Below are positions 54,167 through 62,933 of a DNA stretch of 64,000 bases, one piece after another. Made by a program: the position numbers and the translations under genes. Source of the DNA: Bacteroides faecis MAJ27 (GTDB lineage: Bacteria > Bacteroidota > Bacteroidia > Bacteroidales > Bacteroidaceae); NCBI RefSeq assembly GCF_900106755.1, contig NZ_FNNN01000004.1, positions 1 through 64,000 of the forward strand, in the 5' to 3' direction. A model generated the notes under the pieces. The model was given only the letters and a program-made list of their open reading frames with translations, had not been told where the DNA came from and ran no database searches. Every line of letters begins with the position of its first letter. The stretch's first letter is position 1.

Positions 54167-54452
54167 AAATGCCCTCCTTTAGTATTTTTTCACGTAGAAA
54201 TGAATCCATCTTGTCTCGCAAGCGAACAATATCGACTTTGCAACCTAACAGTTCTTCCAAATCCTGCTTTATACCAGCCAAAGCAAAGAATCCATGAAGT
54301 TGCCCTTCCACATAAACGTCAACATCACTAACATCTGTATGCTCGTTACGAGCTACAGAACCAAATATCCCCATACGCAAGATGCCATACTTAGATGCAT
54401 TTTGTTGCATATAGCTTTGTAATAATGTGATATATTCCGGTAATGTTTTCAT
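54159..54452 (-). CDS. MNT-type nucleotidyltransferase domain protein
   Basis: A 97-residue minimal nucleotidyltransferase. The core motif GIFGSVARNEHTDVSDVDVYV carries the GSxAR and the metal-binding DxD pair (DVDV); a third acidic position lies in CKVDIVRLRD. Such proteins pair with HEPN toxins and neutralise them by adding AMP (MntA-type). Here only a fragment of a possible HEPN follows, so the system may have decayed or the protein may act alone. It lies between the amidase and the capsule operon. Confidence 0.75.
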   Translation of the reverse strand: MKTLPEYITLLQSYMQQNASKYGILRMGIFGSVARNEHTDVSDVDVYVEGQLHGFFALAGIKQDLEELLGCKVDIVRLRDKMDSFLREKILKEGIYV

Positions 54453-54531
54453 TTCTCTTCAGTTAGTATCATAAAGTAAAGCCTTTATCAGCAAATTTCC
54501 AGAAAATAATGCTTAATTACTCAAAACGAAC

Positions 54532-56964
54532 TTACTTTTCTTGGCCATAACCATATCCGTATCCATAACGTTTACCATAGCCATAATGCTTGCCATACTT
54601 GCCATAGCCATAGTAGTAACCATATTTTCTCTTCTTCAGGTCTACGCCATTAATAATGGTACAAAGATTAGGCAACTTCTGTTCATGGAACAACTCATTA
54701 ATCAGTGTGTATTCCGCTTTATGCGTATAATCGGCACGGCATACATACGCTGATAAATCCGCCACACGACCAATCAATAAAGTATCCGTTACCATACCGA
54801 TAGGAGCAGTATCAAGGATGACATAATCAAAATTCTTCTTCAAAATCTCAATAGCCTTGTCCAGTCCATCCCGTGCCAATAGCTCCGTAGGATTGGGAGG
54901 AACGGTTCCACCCGGAAGAATATACAGATTCCTATTCACATCAGATAACTGTACCAAACTCATCAAGTCCATTTCCGGATTTGCCAGATATTGAGTAATC
55001 CCCTTCTCCTTGCTCGAAAGATTAAAAACTTTATTCAGTCCCGGTTTGCGAATATCAAGACCTACAATCACCACCTTCTTTCCCAATAAAGAAAGACTGA
55101 TAGCCAAGTTGGCCGAAGTGAACGATTTACCTTCACCACTCACTGTTGAAGTCACGAGGATTACTTTCTTATTATTCTGAAGCATAAACTGGATATTCGT
55201 TCGAATGTTACGGAAAGTTTCGCTCATCAGGTTATTCTGATTCTCGAATACAGCAATAGAACCCTCCTTTGTATTCTTTTCATCCGTCAAAGGGATATCC
55301 CCCGCAATCGGAACACTAGTCAGTTTTTCCACATCAGCACGACCTTCGATCTTGAACTTCGTCAGATCAATCATATAAATAACAACAACAGGTATCGCAA
55401 TACCTAAACACAATGCAGCCAAATAAATAATGCTTCGTTTAGGAGATACAGGAATAACATCGGCGATAGCATCATCTATAATCTTCGCATTGTTCGCAGT
55501 AGCAGCCAGCATAATGGCATTTTCCTCACGCTTTTGCAACAACATCAAGTACAATCCCGCCTTTATTTCCTGCTGACGGGCTATACTCACATACTGACGC
55601 TCTTGCCCCGGAGCATCACTGATACGACGCATATAACGTTTGGCTTCCCGATCAAGATCAGCTTTAGTGATAAACAATCCTTGTAATGTACCTTCCAAAG
55701 TAGCCTGAACATTCGCTTTCGTGGCACGAATACTGGTATCCAGATTGATGATGGCCGGATTATTCTCGGTGGAAGTACGAAGCAGGCGTTTACGTTCAAT
55801 AAGCATTTCATTGTATCGGTCAATCTGTGCGGCAAGAGTAATATCTTTCAGACCAACATTGCTGGGCAATATCTCATATTCATTATGACCTAAATATTTC
55901 TTCAAATCTTCCACTAAGCTAATTTGCGTACGATTTTCAACCTGTTTCTTTTCATATTCAGCATTACCGGTCAGAGCGATCTGTGCATCACTACTCAAAT
56001 CTGTGATTCCCGCATCACGTTTAAAAGTCTCCAGATCCGCTTCCGTACTTCCCAGCTCTTTTGAAATAATGCCAATTCGCTCATCGATAAACTCAGCCGT
56101 TTTCTGCGCTATTTCATTCTTGTCATTGTTGGTATTACGATTGTACATCTCGAGCAGCTGGTTGATAAAATCCTGCCCGCGCTGCAAACTGGAGTTTTTT
56201 AAAGAGACCGTTACTACAGAGGTAGTCTTCGAGGTAGGTTCAATAGATAGATTCTCGCAATATCTTCTGGCTACATTCATAGGCTGGCTAATGGTAGCTG
56301 TGATATGTCGCATATCTTGAACAGGAGAACCCACTTCTTCATTTTTCTTCGAAGATATAGAATCCGTAGTCTGAAAGAAAGAAAGTGTTCCCTGATTAGT
56401 AGGAAGGATGGCAGGCAGTTTTTCAAAATGCTTTTGAATTTCTTTATCCTCCATTTTCACATTTACATCCAAACTTCCTTGTGGGTGCAGTACCATTTCA
56501 ATAACGACCTTTGTTTTCAATTTTTCCGCTTCTTGTGGAGTCATATTAACCTGTACAGGAGATGTCTTATACAACTCTTTCGAAGGAATTTGATCGTCAT
56601 CCTGGTAAGTAACATATAAATTTAAGTAGTTGACTACTTCTTTCACCAGAGTTTTAGAACGCAACACTTCTATTTCATTGTCTATACTTTGCGAAGAAGT
56701 GATCAATCCACTAAGCCCCAATTCATCCAATCCGGCTACATTGTTTGAACTTCCTCCTTTCTTATCATCTTTGATCAGGACTGTAGCAGAAATGTTATAT
56801 ACAGGAGTAGCAACATATAAGTAAATATAAGCAGAAATCAAACATACTATCACTGCCCCTACAAACCAAGGCCAGTGAATCAGATATTTAAAAAGCAATT
56901 CCTGAATATCTATTTCTTTATCATCTGCTTCGCGCAGTTTTTCGTTTGTTAGTTCCTCTTTCAT
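54532..56964 (-). CDS. wzc: Polysaccharide co-polymerase / tyrosine autokinase (Wzc-like)
   Basis: An 810-residue inner-membrane protein controlling capsule chain length and export. It has an N-terminal Wzz domain with a first helix (about 30-52), a long periplasmic coiled coil (about 270-420), a second membrane segment (about 507-530) and a cytoplasmic BY-kinase domain with Walker A VSGEGKSFTSA, Walker A' VIVGLDIRKP and Walker B FDYVILDTAP. The C-terminal tail is a Gly/Tyr repeat (GKYGKHYGYGKRYGYGYGYG), the autophosphorylation cluster. No cognate phosphatase gene is in the window. It is the last gene of the capsule operon. Confidence 0.95.
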   Translation of the reverse strand: MKEELTNEKLREADDKEIDIQELLFKYLIHWPWFVGAVIVCLISAYIYLYVATPVYNISATVLIKDDKKGGSSNNVAGLDELGLSGLITSSQSIDNEIEVLRSKTLVKEVVNYLNLYVTYQDDDQIPSKELYKTSPVQVNMTPQEAEKLKTKVVIEMVLHPQGSLDVNVKMEDKEIQKHFEKLPAILPTNQGTLSFFQTTDSISSKKNEEVGSPVQDMRHITATISQPMNVARRYCENLSIEPTSKTTSVVTVSLKNSSLQRGQDFINQLLEMYNRNTNNDKNEIAQKTAEFIDERIGIISKELGSTEADLETFKRDAGITDLSSDAQIALTGNAEYEKKQVENRTQISLVEDLKKYLGHNEYEILPSNVGLKDITLAAQIDRYNEMLIERKRLLRTSTENNPAIINLDTSIRATKANVQATLEGTLQGLFITKADLDREAKRYMRRISDAPGQERQYVSIARQQEIKAGLYLMLLQKREENAIMLAATANNAKIIDDAIADVIPVSPKRSIIYLAALCLGIAIPVVVIYMIDLTKFKIEGRADVEKLTSVPIAGDIPLTDEKNTKEGSIAVFENQNNLMSETFRNIRTNIQFMLQNNKKVILVTSTVSGEGKSFTSANLAISLSLLGKKVVIVGLDIRKPGLNKVFNLSSKEKGITQYLANPEMDLMSLVQLSDVNRNLYILPGGTVPPNPTELLARDGLDKAIEILKKNFDYVILDTAPIGMVTDTLLIGRVADLSAYVCRADYTHKAEYTLINELFHEQKLPNLCTIINGVDLKKRKYGYYYGYGKYGKHYGYGKRYGYGYGYGQEK

Positions 56965-56975
56965 TGTTACGAATG

Positions 56976-57779
56976 TTATCTTAAGATATTATATAATAGA
57001 CTGGCAATGGATATCAAAATAGAGGTGGCAGAGAACCACAAACTAGTACTACTTCCGATATCAGAGTTACGTGCTTTAGCTTTGTTAGGTGTTACATAGA
57101 CTATATCATTCTGTTGCAGCCAATAATAGGGAGAAAGGATTGTCTCAGCCTTATTTAAGTCCAACGGAATAATCTCCTGTTTACCGTTAGCATCCTCTCT
57201 TATTAATTTTATGTCATTACGCAATCCATATACAGTCATATCACCTGCCATGGCCAATGCTTCCAGCAAGTTCACTTTTTCGTTCGAGATAGTAAAGGTA
57301 CCGGGGCGGGCGACTTCTCCAATAACTGAAATTTTATAATTCACCATTCGTACGGTTACAATAGGAGTTTCCTTTATATAAGGCTTCAGTTTCTCTACAA
57401 TCATTTGTTCAGTGCCCTTCTTGGTTAATCCTCCCACATGCAATTCACCCAAAACCGGGAAATTTATCTTACCTTCATTATCCACCAAATATTGTTGTAA
57501 AGCAGGTTGAGTGGTGGTATAATTCAAAGCAATATTATTTTGCGTGGCAACTGTCAGATTAAAAGGGGCCGCCAACTCCGGACTTGTACATGACACCACA
57601 ATCGTCAACAAGTCTTTAGGCATGATCTTTGCATCATACAACTGTTCGTTCTGAACTCCATACAACACCACTTCCGCATCTTGTAAATAAGGTACTTTTT
57701 TGTAAGATTGACATGCTGCAAGTAGACAAAGCAGCAATAACAACCCCATCCATCTATTCACTTTTTTCATAATCATCAT
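56976..57779 (-). CDS. wza: Polysaccharide export lipoprotein (Wza-like)
   Basis: A 267-residue outer-membrane export protein. The lipoprotein signal ends LLAAC (Cys23); then a poly-export domain (YDAKIMPKDLLTIVVSC, GKINFPVLGELHVGGLTKKG) and SLBB domains (KISVIGEVARPGTFTISNEK, LEALAMAGDMTVYGLRNDI) follow. A hydrophobic C-terminus (SLWFSATSILISIASLLYNI) could be the membrane-crossing helix. It is shorter than E. coli Wza, as is common in Bacteroides. An alternative ATG lies three codons in. It precedes wzc by 11 bp. Confidence 0.93.
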   Translation of the reverse strand: MMIMKKVNRWMGLLLLLCLLAACQSYKKVPYLQDAEVVLYGVQNEQLYDAKIMPKDLLTIVVSCTSPELAAPFNLTVATQNNIALNYTTTQPALQQYLVDNEGKINFPVLGELHVGGLTKKGTEQMIVEKLKPYIKETPIVTVRMVNYKISVIGEVARPGTFTISNEKVNLLEALAMAGDMTVYGLRNDIKLIREDANGKQEIIPLDLNKAETILSPYYWLQQNDIVYVTPNKAKARNSDIGSSTSLWFSATSILISIASLLYNILR

Positions 57780-57826
57780 TTAAAAATATCTGTTTAATTC
57801 ATTATATAGTTTTCATATGCTATTCT

Positions 57827-58924
57827 CTATTTTCGACACTTCGTATCTCTCACTCTACTCCACCATAAATTAAGGCCCATCCATACTACAACATCTCCTA
57901 ATAGAATCAATGTATTATTCATGTATGAAACCAGGAGAATATTAATTCCACTAAATATACATGATATCAATAAAATTAGAATCATTGTCTGACGGGCATT
58001 AAATCCCATCGCCAGAAACTTATGATGAATATGATTTTTGTCTGGCTCAAAAGGATTTCTTTTATTACAAATGCGAACCATAACGACCCGAATTACATCA
58101 AATGAGGGGATAATCAAAGTACTAAAAGCAATCACTATGTCACCTTGTGTCGTAGGAATCAAATCCGTATTCTGACTATATTTTATTGCTAAAAAACTTA
58201 ATATATATCCTAAAGTCAAACTCCCTGTATCCCCCATAAATATCTTTCGGGCATGTTCAGCACTACCAAAAACATTATAATAGAAGAAAGGAATCAATAC
58301 TCCCAAGGTACTAAATGCAAGCATACTATAAATCCATAACCCTTTCTCGATAAATAAAAAGCCCAAAACCATGAGAGCAACACTGCTTAAGCCTGAAGCA
58401 AGCCCATCAATTCCATCAATAAGATTAATCGCATTAGTGATAAAAACAACAGTTAGTACAGTAAAAGGAAATCCAAACCAAACAGAAAGAGTACCACAGC
58501 CAAACAAACCATAGAAATCATTAATCCAGAGTCCGGCAAGAGGAAATAAACTGGCACAAATAATTTGAACCACAAACTTCTGGCGATAACGAACTCCCAC
58601 AAGATCATCCGCAATACCTGTCAAATACAAAAGTACCATTCCACAAACTAAAGCTAAAAACTCAGGCAAAATATAGGTAGCTTGTAAAGCAGAAACGCTA
58701 TATCCAGTCAAAGTACGAAGTACCAAAACCGCACAGCAGGAAAGTAATATTGTTGGAAAGAAAGAAACTCCACCTAAACGCGGAATTGCGCTTTTATGTA
58801 ACTTACGCGCATCCGGAATATCAAAAAGTTTTTTTCGAAAGGAAATCAACAATATACGTGGAATAATAAGCCTGGCAATATAAGCAGAAATTACAAAAGC
58901 TAATATGATAAATGTAATATTCAT
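57827..58924 (-). CDS. Undecaprenyl-phosphate sugar-1-phosphate transferase (WecA/MraY type)
   Basis: A 365-residue inner-membrane enzyme with about ten to eleven helices. It starts capsule repeat-unit synthesis by moving a HexNAc-1-phosphate from UDP-sugar to undecaprenyl phosphate. Family signatures are KLHKSAIPRLGG, LTGIADDLVGVRYRQKF, TNAINLIDGIDGLASGL, KIFMGDTGSLTLGYIL and NHIHHKFLAMGF (the WecA-type HIHH). The precise sugar (GlcNAc, GalNAc or a derivative) is not decided. It sits between a glycosyltransferase gene and wza on the same strand. Confidence 0.92.
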   Translation of the reverse strand: MNITFIILAFVISAYIARLIIPRILLISFRKKLFDIPDARKLHKSAIPRLGGVSFFPTILLSCCAVLVLRTLTGYSVSALQATYILPEFLALVCGMVLLYLTGIADDLVGVRYRQKFVVQIICASLFPLAGLWINDFYGLFGCGTLSVWFGFPFTVLTVVFITNAINLIDGIDGLASGLSSVALMVLGFLFIEKGLWIYSMLAFSTLGVLIPFFYYNVFGSAEHARKIFMGDTGSLTLGYILSFLAIKYSQNTDLIPTTQGDIVIAFSTLIIPSFDVIRVVMVRICNKRNPFEPDKNHIHHKFLAMGFNARQTMILILLISCIFSGINILLVSYMNNTLILLGDVVVWMGLNLWWSRVRDTKCRK

Positions 58925-58980
58925 ATATTGGTAACAGTAAATAATGTTAGTATGCAGTTATTCTTCATCTTTCAGAACTA

Positions 58981-59793
58981 TTACCTCAATACTTTCTTAT
59001 AAAAGAAACATCGTAAGCTACTTGGCATCATATGAATAGAAAAACGAACGAAAATATTTCTAGAAAATGCATACACTCCAATTAGTCCCATTTTCCATAT
59101 CTGCCATTGAAGTTTTATTTCACTTTTAACATACTTCCATCCCCCGCGTCTTGCAGCCATAGCAGCTCCGCCACGTACATTAACCAAGATATTTTGTATA
59201 TTATAAAATTTACAGCCTTCATTAATCATTCTTGTCCATAGCCAATAGTCTTCCAATAAGTAAAAATGCTGATATCCACCAACTTTAAGAATATCTTCTT
59301 TACGAAACATAACAGTCATATGATTTACAGGACATTTTGATAAAAAAAAATGTTTTATCTCACAATCAAATTCAGGAACTTTCCGATAGGAGATTATTTG
59401 TTTCGGATTATTTTCAAATTCAGAAATCCATCCTCCAACAACAGATACTTCCAGATCCTTTTCGAATGCTTTCAATTGAGTTTCAAACCGATTAGGCAAT
59501 GATAAATCATCACTATCCATACGTGCCACCAATCTATAGGTACATGCAGATAGACCCACATTAAGCGCATTGCCCAATCCCATATTCTTTGCCAAAGCAA
59601 CAATTTTTAAACTCTTATAACGCTCTGCAAAACTAGCAATGACGGTTTCCAATTCTGTAGTCAAGGGACCATCTTTTACCAACACCACCTCAGAAGGCGG
59701 CACAGTTTGTTCAAACACGCTACGAAGTGCTTCTTCTAAATAAGTACTCTGCTCACGTGCGTAAACAGACATTAAAACACTAAATTTTTCCAT
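58981..59793 (-). CDS. Family 2 glycosyltransferase
   Basis: A 270-residue cytoplasmic GT-A glycosyltransferase. It starts FSVLMSVYAREQSTYLEEAL, has the donor-binding LVKDGPLT and the DxD motif in ARMDSDDLSLPNRFE, and a later ED motif in LLEDYWLWTRM. It would add one sugar to the capsule repeat on the lipid carrier; the sugar is unknown. A membrane-associating basic/hydrophobic C-terminus is present. It is 15 bp after the GT4 gene. Confidence 0.9.
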   Translation of the reverse strand: MEKFSVLMSVYAREQSTYLEEALRSVFEQTVPPSEVVLVKDGPLTTELETVIASFAERYKSLKIVALAKNMGLGNALNVGLSACTYRLVARMDSDDLSLPNRFETQLKAFEKDLEVSVVGGWISEFENNPKQIISYRKVPEFDCEIKHFFLSKCPVNHMTVMFRKEDILKVGGYQHFYLLEDYWLWTRMINEGCKFYNIQNILVNVRGGAAMAARRGGWKYVKSEIKLQWQIWKMGLIGVYAFSRNIFVRFSIHMMPSSLRCFFYKKVLR

Positions 59794-59808
59794 TATATAA
59801 ATCAGACT

Positions 59809-60861
59809 TTATTCGAGAAGGAGCTTAGTATATATAGCTAGATACCGACTGACAAAATTGTCGGGAGAATAAACATTTCCATATTTTAGCTTAGCATTAC
59901 GGGATAGTTTCTCTTTTTCCAAGAAAGCACGTTCTATTGCATTTGGTACACTTTTCTCATCGTTCAAATCGAATATTGAGATTTCATCACCAGTAAATAT
60001 TTCCTTAAACACACTAAGATTAGATGCAACAATCGATTTCCCATAGGCTGCCGCTTCAAGCATTGCCAAAGGAAAACCTTCACTATGACTAGGGATAGCA
60101 TAGACATCAAAATAAGGTAAATATTTATACGCATCTTTCTTATAACCTAGAAAAAGCACACGGTCACTAACTTTTAGTTTTACAGATAGTTGTATTAAAT
60201 CATTTTTTATTTTACCATCCCCAATAATACAAAATTTTGTTTGTGGAAGTTCCTGAAGGGCTTGGATTATCAAATCCAAGCCCTTCAGGGGCGAAAGCGC
60301 ACAGCTGGTCCCGACCAGCCGTGCGCTTTCGCCCCGGAAGGCTAACAATTCACGTTCTTCCTCTGTGGACAATTTTTTCGAAAAATCACAAACTCGTGTA
60401 TTATAAGCATAGGTCAATTTACAAGAAGGCAAAAATCTTGAGTAATAATGCTGTGCGTCCTTACTTAAAGCGACTATTTTATCAGCTCGTAAATTCACTA
60501 AGAGATATAATGTACCATAAATTAGCCCTCTGATTTTTCCATAAGTATAGCCAAAGTCACTAAACAAATAATTATGCATTGTAGTTACAAACCTTGTACT
60601 ACTCTTATTCCATGATTTATGCAAGAAAACATAAAGCTGAGGACGATAACCATGTGTATGTACAATATCATAATCGCTAAAGTTTATCTTTTGTCTCATC
60701 GAAATCTGTACGACATCACAATTAAAACTAAGTTCTTCTACTTTATCAAAATAGCAAACACAACATTTGTGCCCACGCTTTATCAATAAATGAACTAAAT
60801 CATAGACAACAATAACAGGACCTGCATTTTTCAATGAAGGAACAATAAATAAGACTCTCAC
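59809..60861 (-). CDS. Family 4 glycosyltransferase containing two DNA palindromes
   Basis: A 350-residue GT-B glycosyltransferase. The N-terminal acceptor domain starts VRVLFIVPSLKNAGPVIVV; the C-terminal donor domain has LVGTSCALSPLKGLDLIIQA, FCIIGDGKI, VLFLGYKKDAYKYL and the retaining-GT motif SHSEGFPLAMLEAAAYG. I choose the GTG at 60861, which overlaps the upstream stop codon by 4 bp (GTGA); an upstream ATG would add 20 residues without family match. Codons for ~28 residues around the SCALSPLKGLD motif form two long palindromes (60252-60335) that are much richer in GC than the rest of the gene. Confidence 0.9.
   Translation of the reverse strand: MRVLFIVPSLKNAGPVIVVYDLVHLLIKRGHKCCVCYFDKVEELSFNCDVVQISMRQKINFSDYDIVHTHGYRPQLYVFLHKSWNKSSTRFVTTMHNYLFSDFGYTYGKIRGLIYGTLYLLVNLRADKIVALSKDAQHYYSRFLPSCKLTYAYNTRVCDFSKKLSTEEERELLAFRGESARLVGTSCALSPLKGLDLIIQALQELPQTKFCIIGDGKIKNDLIQLSVKLKVSDRVLFLGYKKDAYKYLPYFDVYAIPSHSEGFPLAMLEAAAYGKSIVASNLSVFKEIFTGDEISIFDLNDEKSVPNAIERAFLEKEKLSRNAKLKYGNVYSPDNFVSRYLAIYTKLLLE
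60252..60289. repeat. Perfect 17-bp-arm palindrome inside a GT4 coding sequence
   Basis: CCTGAAGGGCTTGGATT (60252-60268), a 4-nt loop, then the exact complement (60273-60289). It is inside the reading frame and encodes part of LSPLKGLDLIIQALQE. Confidence 0.9.
60288..60335. repeat. 48-bp near-perfect GC-rich palindrome inside a GT4 coding sequence
   Basis: GGGGCGAAAGCGCAC (60288-60302) pairs with its complement (60321-60335); after one mismatch the inner arms GCTGGTC/GACCAGC (60304-60310 and 60313-60319) also pair. It abuts the preceding palindrome, sharing two bases, and stays in frame (RGESARLVGTSCALS). Confidence 0.9.
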
Positions 60862-61727
60862 TTTTTTCGAATATCCATATAATAGAATAACAAGCCCAAA
60901 GGATAGCAACAATAACTCCAACCAATAGGCGCCAGCTCTCCTGCTCTCTCTCCTTTATACTTTATAGTATAACGCCAATAATTGACAGCAGCGATCAAGC
61001 GTTTTTTCAGACCATTTCTTTTTTGCCGAATCATTTCATTATAAAAAAGCATTGTGCCCTTAGGACTATTACGATGATATTTTCTGATAGATCTCGTTAA
61101 CCCATCTTCTAAATAATCACATATATATATTGGCTCATTAAAATATCTAAGTTTGTACTTATGTGCAATTCGACTCCAAACAATCCCTTCGGAAATAAAC
61201 TTCTCATTTTCAAATTCAGGAAATGGGTAATTCTTAAGAATATCTGTTTCAAAGACCTCAGCCATATCACCTTTTACACGATATTTCTCACGAAAACTAA
61301 TAGAATCTGTATCCAAAATTTTATAATTGGCTTCACCTCCTACCTTTCTCCCATTCGGATATATTTTCAATCCACAAACTCCTGCAAAGGTTTTATCATC
61401 TTCAATCTGTTTAGTATAAAAATATATTCGTTCAAGTGCATTATTATGTAAATAATCGTCACTATCTACAATGAAAAAATATTTCCCTTGAGCTAATATG
61501 ACACCTTTATTAATAGCACGATGCTTTCCTCCGTTTTCAATCTTTAAATAATGAATATTTAATTTTTGTTCCGCAATAAAGGATTTAAAAAGTTCCTCCG
61601 TATCATCCGTACTTCCATCATCTATTACTAACCATTCAAAATCTTTATAACTTTGTAATATCAAACTATCATAAAGTTGTTTTATAATATACCCACGGTT
61701 ATAAGTAGGAGTAAAAACTGTTATCAT
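60858..61727 (-). CDS. Family 2 glycosyltransferase
   Basis: A 289-residue GT-A glycosyltransferase. It starts MITVFTPTYNRGYIIKQLYD, has VIDDGSTDDTEE (the donor Asp pair), the DxD motif in FFIVDSDDYLHNNALE, and a C-terminal region with FISEGIVWSRIAHKYKLRYF typical of capsule GT2 enzymes. It is the third glycosyltransferase of the operon to be transcribed. Its stop codon overlaps the GT4 start by 4 bp. The sugar is not predicted. Confidence 0.9.
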   Translation of the reverse strand: MITVFTPTYNRGYIIKQLYDSLILQSYKDFEWLVIDDGSTDDTEELFKSFIAEQKLNIHYLKIENGGKHRAINKGVILAQGKYFFIVDSDDYLHNNALERIYFYTKQIEDDKTFAGVCGLKIYPNGRKVGGEANYKILDTDSISFREKYRVKGDMAEVFETDILKNYPFPEFENEKFISEGIVWSRIAHKYKLRYFNEPIYICDYLEDGLTRSIRKYHRNSPKGTMLFYNEMIRQKRNGLKKRLIAAVNYWRYTIKYKGERAGELAPIGWSYCCYPLGLLFYYMDIRKK

Positions 61728-61745
61728 ATCAATTTAATTGTTTTT

Positions 61746-62891
61746 TTAAATGTTATTCAAGGCATTAGAACAATAGTTCCAAACAGAATAAATATTTGAA
61801 AAGAAAACATCTGAATAATTGAAGTACTTTGGACCTGTTACAAATAAAAAGTCCCAATTACTTAACAAAAAACAAAATGGAAATAAGAATATAAAATTAT
61901 TATAATGTACATCTCGCGTACATTGATAGTAATATGCAATAGGATAAATACATAGCCATTCAGCTATTAACCTGAAACGTACAGTAAAATCCCAAGAAGC
62001 TGATACCAAATTCAAAACAATTAGTCCCCATAAAGCCAAACATAATAAATTATAGTTTATGGAACTCAGTTTCTTCCTTCTACGATACTGAATATATAAC
62101 AACCATAGCAAAGAAAGATACATTGGTAAATATAAATATTTTCCTAAATTATAAGAACTATTCATTGATTCATTTCTAGCTTCACTTAAATACGAACTAG
62201 AGCTAAATACATTTACCCCACAATACTTTAAAACATCGATATAATCAAAGAAAGAGAAGAAATATGTTATAATAAAAAGTATTAATAACAGCTTTATTTT
62301 AGGCCTAAAGAAATGATATATATAATAAGCAATAACAGGAACATAATACATATAATGAATCAATGGACAAATCAACAGTAAACACATATAACAATTTACC
62401 TTCCTACTGCATGCTATTTTCTTCACAAAAAAAATAAACCAAAAGGATGCAGTGAAAAAGCGCAGTACACTAAAATGAAATGCTGATATAAAAAAAACAG
62501 AACTTAATAAGAATAGAATTGAAATTATATTATTATTTATATACTTTATTAATTCACGAAGACATAAATACATAGCCGTATAATAAATAATAGACCAAAA
62601 TATGTATACATAAATAGCAGATAAATTAAAATAAGAAAACAGCATAGCACTTCCCCAATAATATAGATCGATTTTTCCTAACCAATCTGTTCCACTTAAA
62701 AGTCTATTATATCCCTCAACATATCTATATATATCATCTTGTGGACGAAATATTACACACATGTTTAGATATATGCCAAATAAAATAAAAATGCAGTATC
62801 CATAAAATTTCGAAAAATATTTCATCGACAAAAGAAATGCCCCAAAAGGCATTATAGGATATAATAATAATGATATTATTTTCAAGATCAT
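61746..62891 (-). CDS. wzy: EpsG/Wzy-like polysaccharide polymerase
   Basis: A 381-residue very hydrophobic inner-membrane protein with about ten to eleven helices. The N-terminal segment CVIFRPQDDIYRYVEGYNRL, after helix 2, and the hydrophilic loop pattern fit the EpsG family, which serves as capsule repeat-unit polymerase. Base composition is markedly lower in GC than the housekeeping genes, as is usual for Wzy. The assignment rests on topology, this motif and position, since Wzy sequences diverge fast. It lies between two glycosyltransferase genes. Confidence 0.8.
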   Translation of the reverse strand: MILKIISLLLYPIMPFGAFLLSMKYFSKFYGYCIFILFGIYLNMCVIFRPQDDIYRYVEGYNRLLSGTDWLGKIDLYYWGSAMLFSYFNLSAIYVYIFWSIIYYTAMYLCLRELIKYINNNIISILFLLSSVFFISAFHFSVLRFFTASFWFIFFVKKIACSRKVNCYMCLLLICPLIHYMYYVPVIAYYIYHFFRPKIKLLLILFIITYFFSFFDYIDVLKYCGVNVFSSSSYLSEARNESMNSSYNLGKYLYLPMYLSLLWLLYIQYRRRKKLSSINYNLLCLALWGLIVLNLVSASWDFTVRFRLIAEWLCIYPIAYYYQCTRDVHYNNFIFLFPFCFLLSNWDFLFVTGPKYFNYSDVFFSNIYSVWNYCSNALNNI

Positions 62892-62933
62892 ACTGATTTC
62901 TATATCGTATAAACACTAATAAATTTCTAATTA

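Noticed and set aside
60252..60335. In-frame insertion of a palindromic element, as with Rickettsia palindromic elements
   Set aside because: The encoded residues line up with the conserved GT4 donor-site segment without extra length, so no insertion of peptide is evident.
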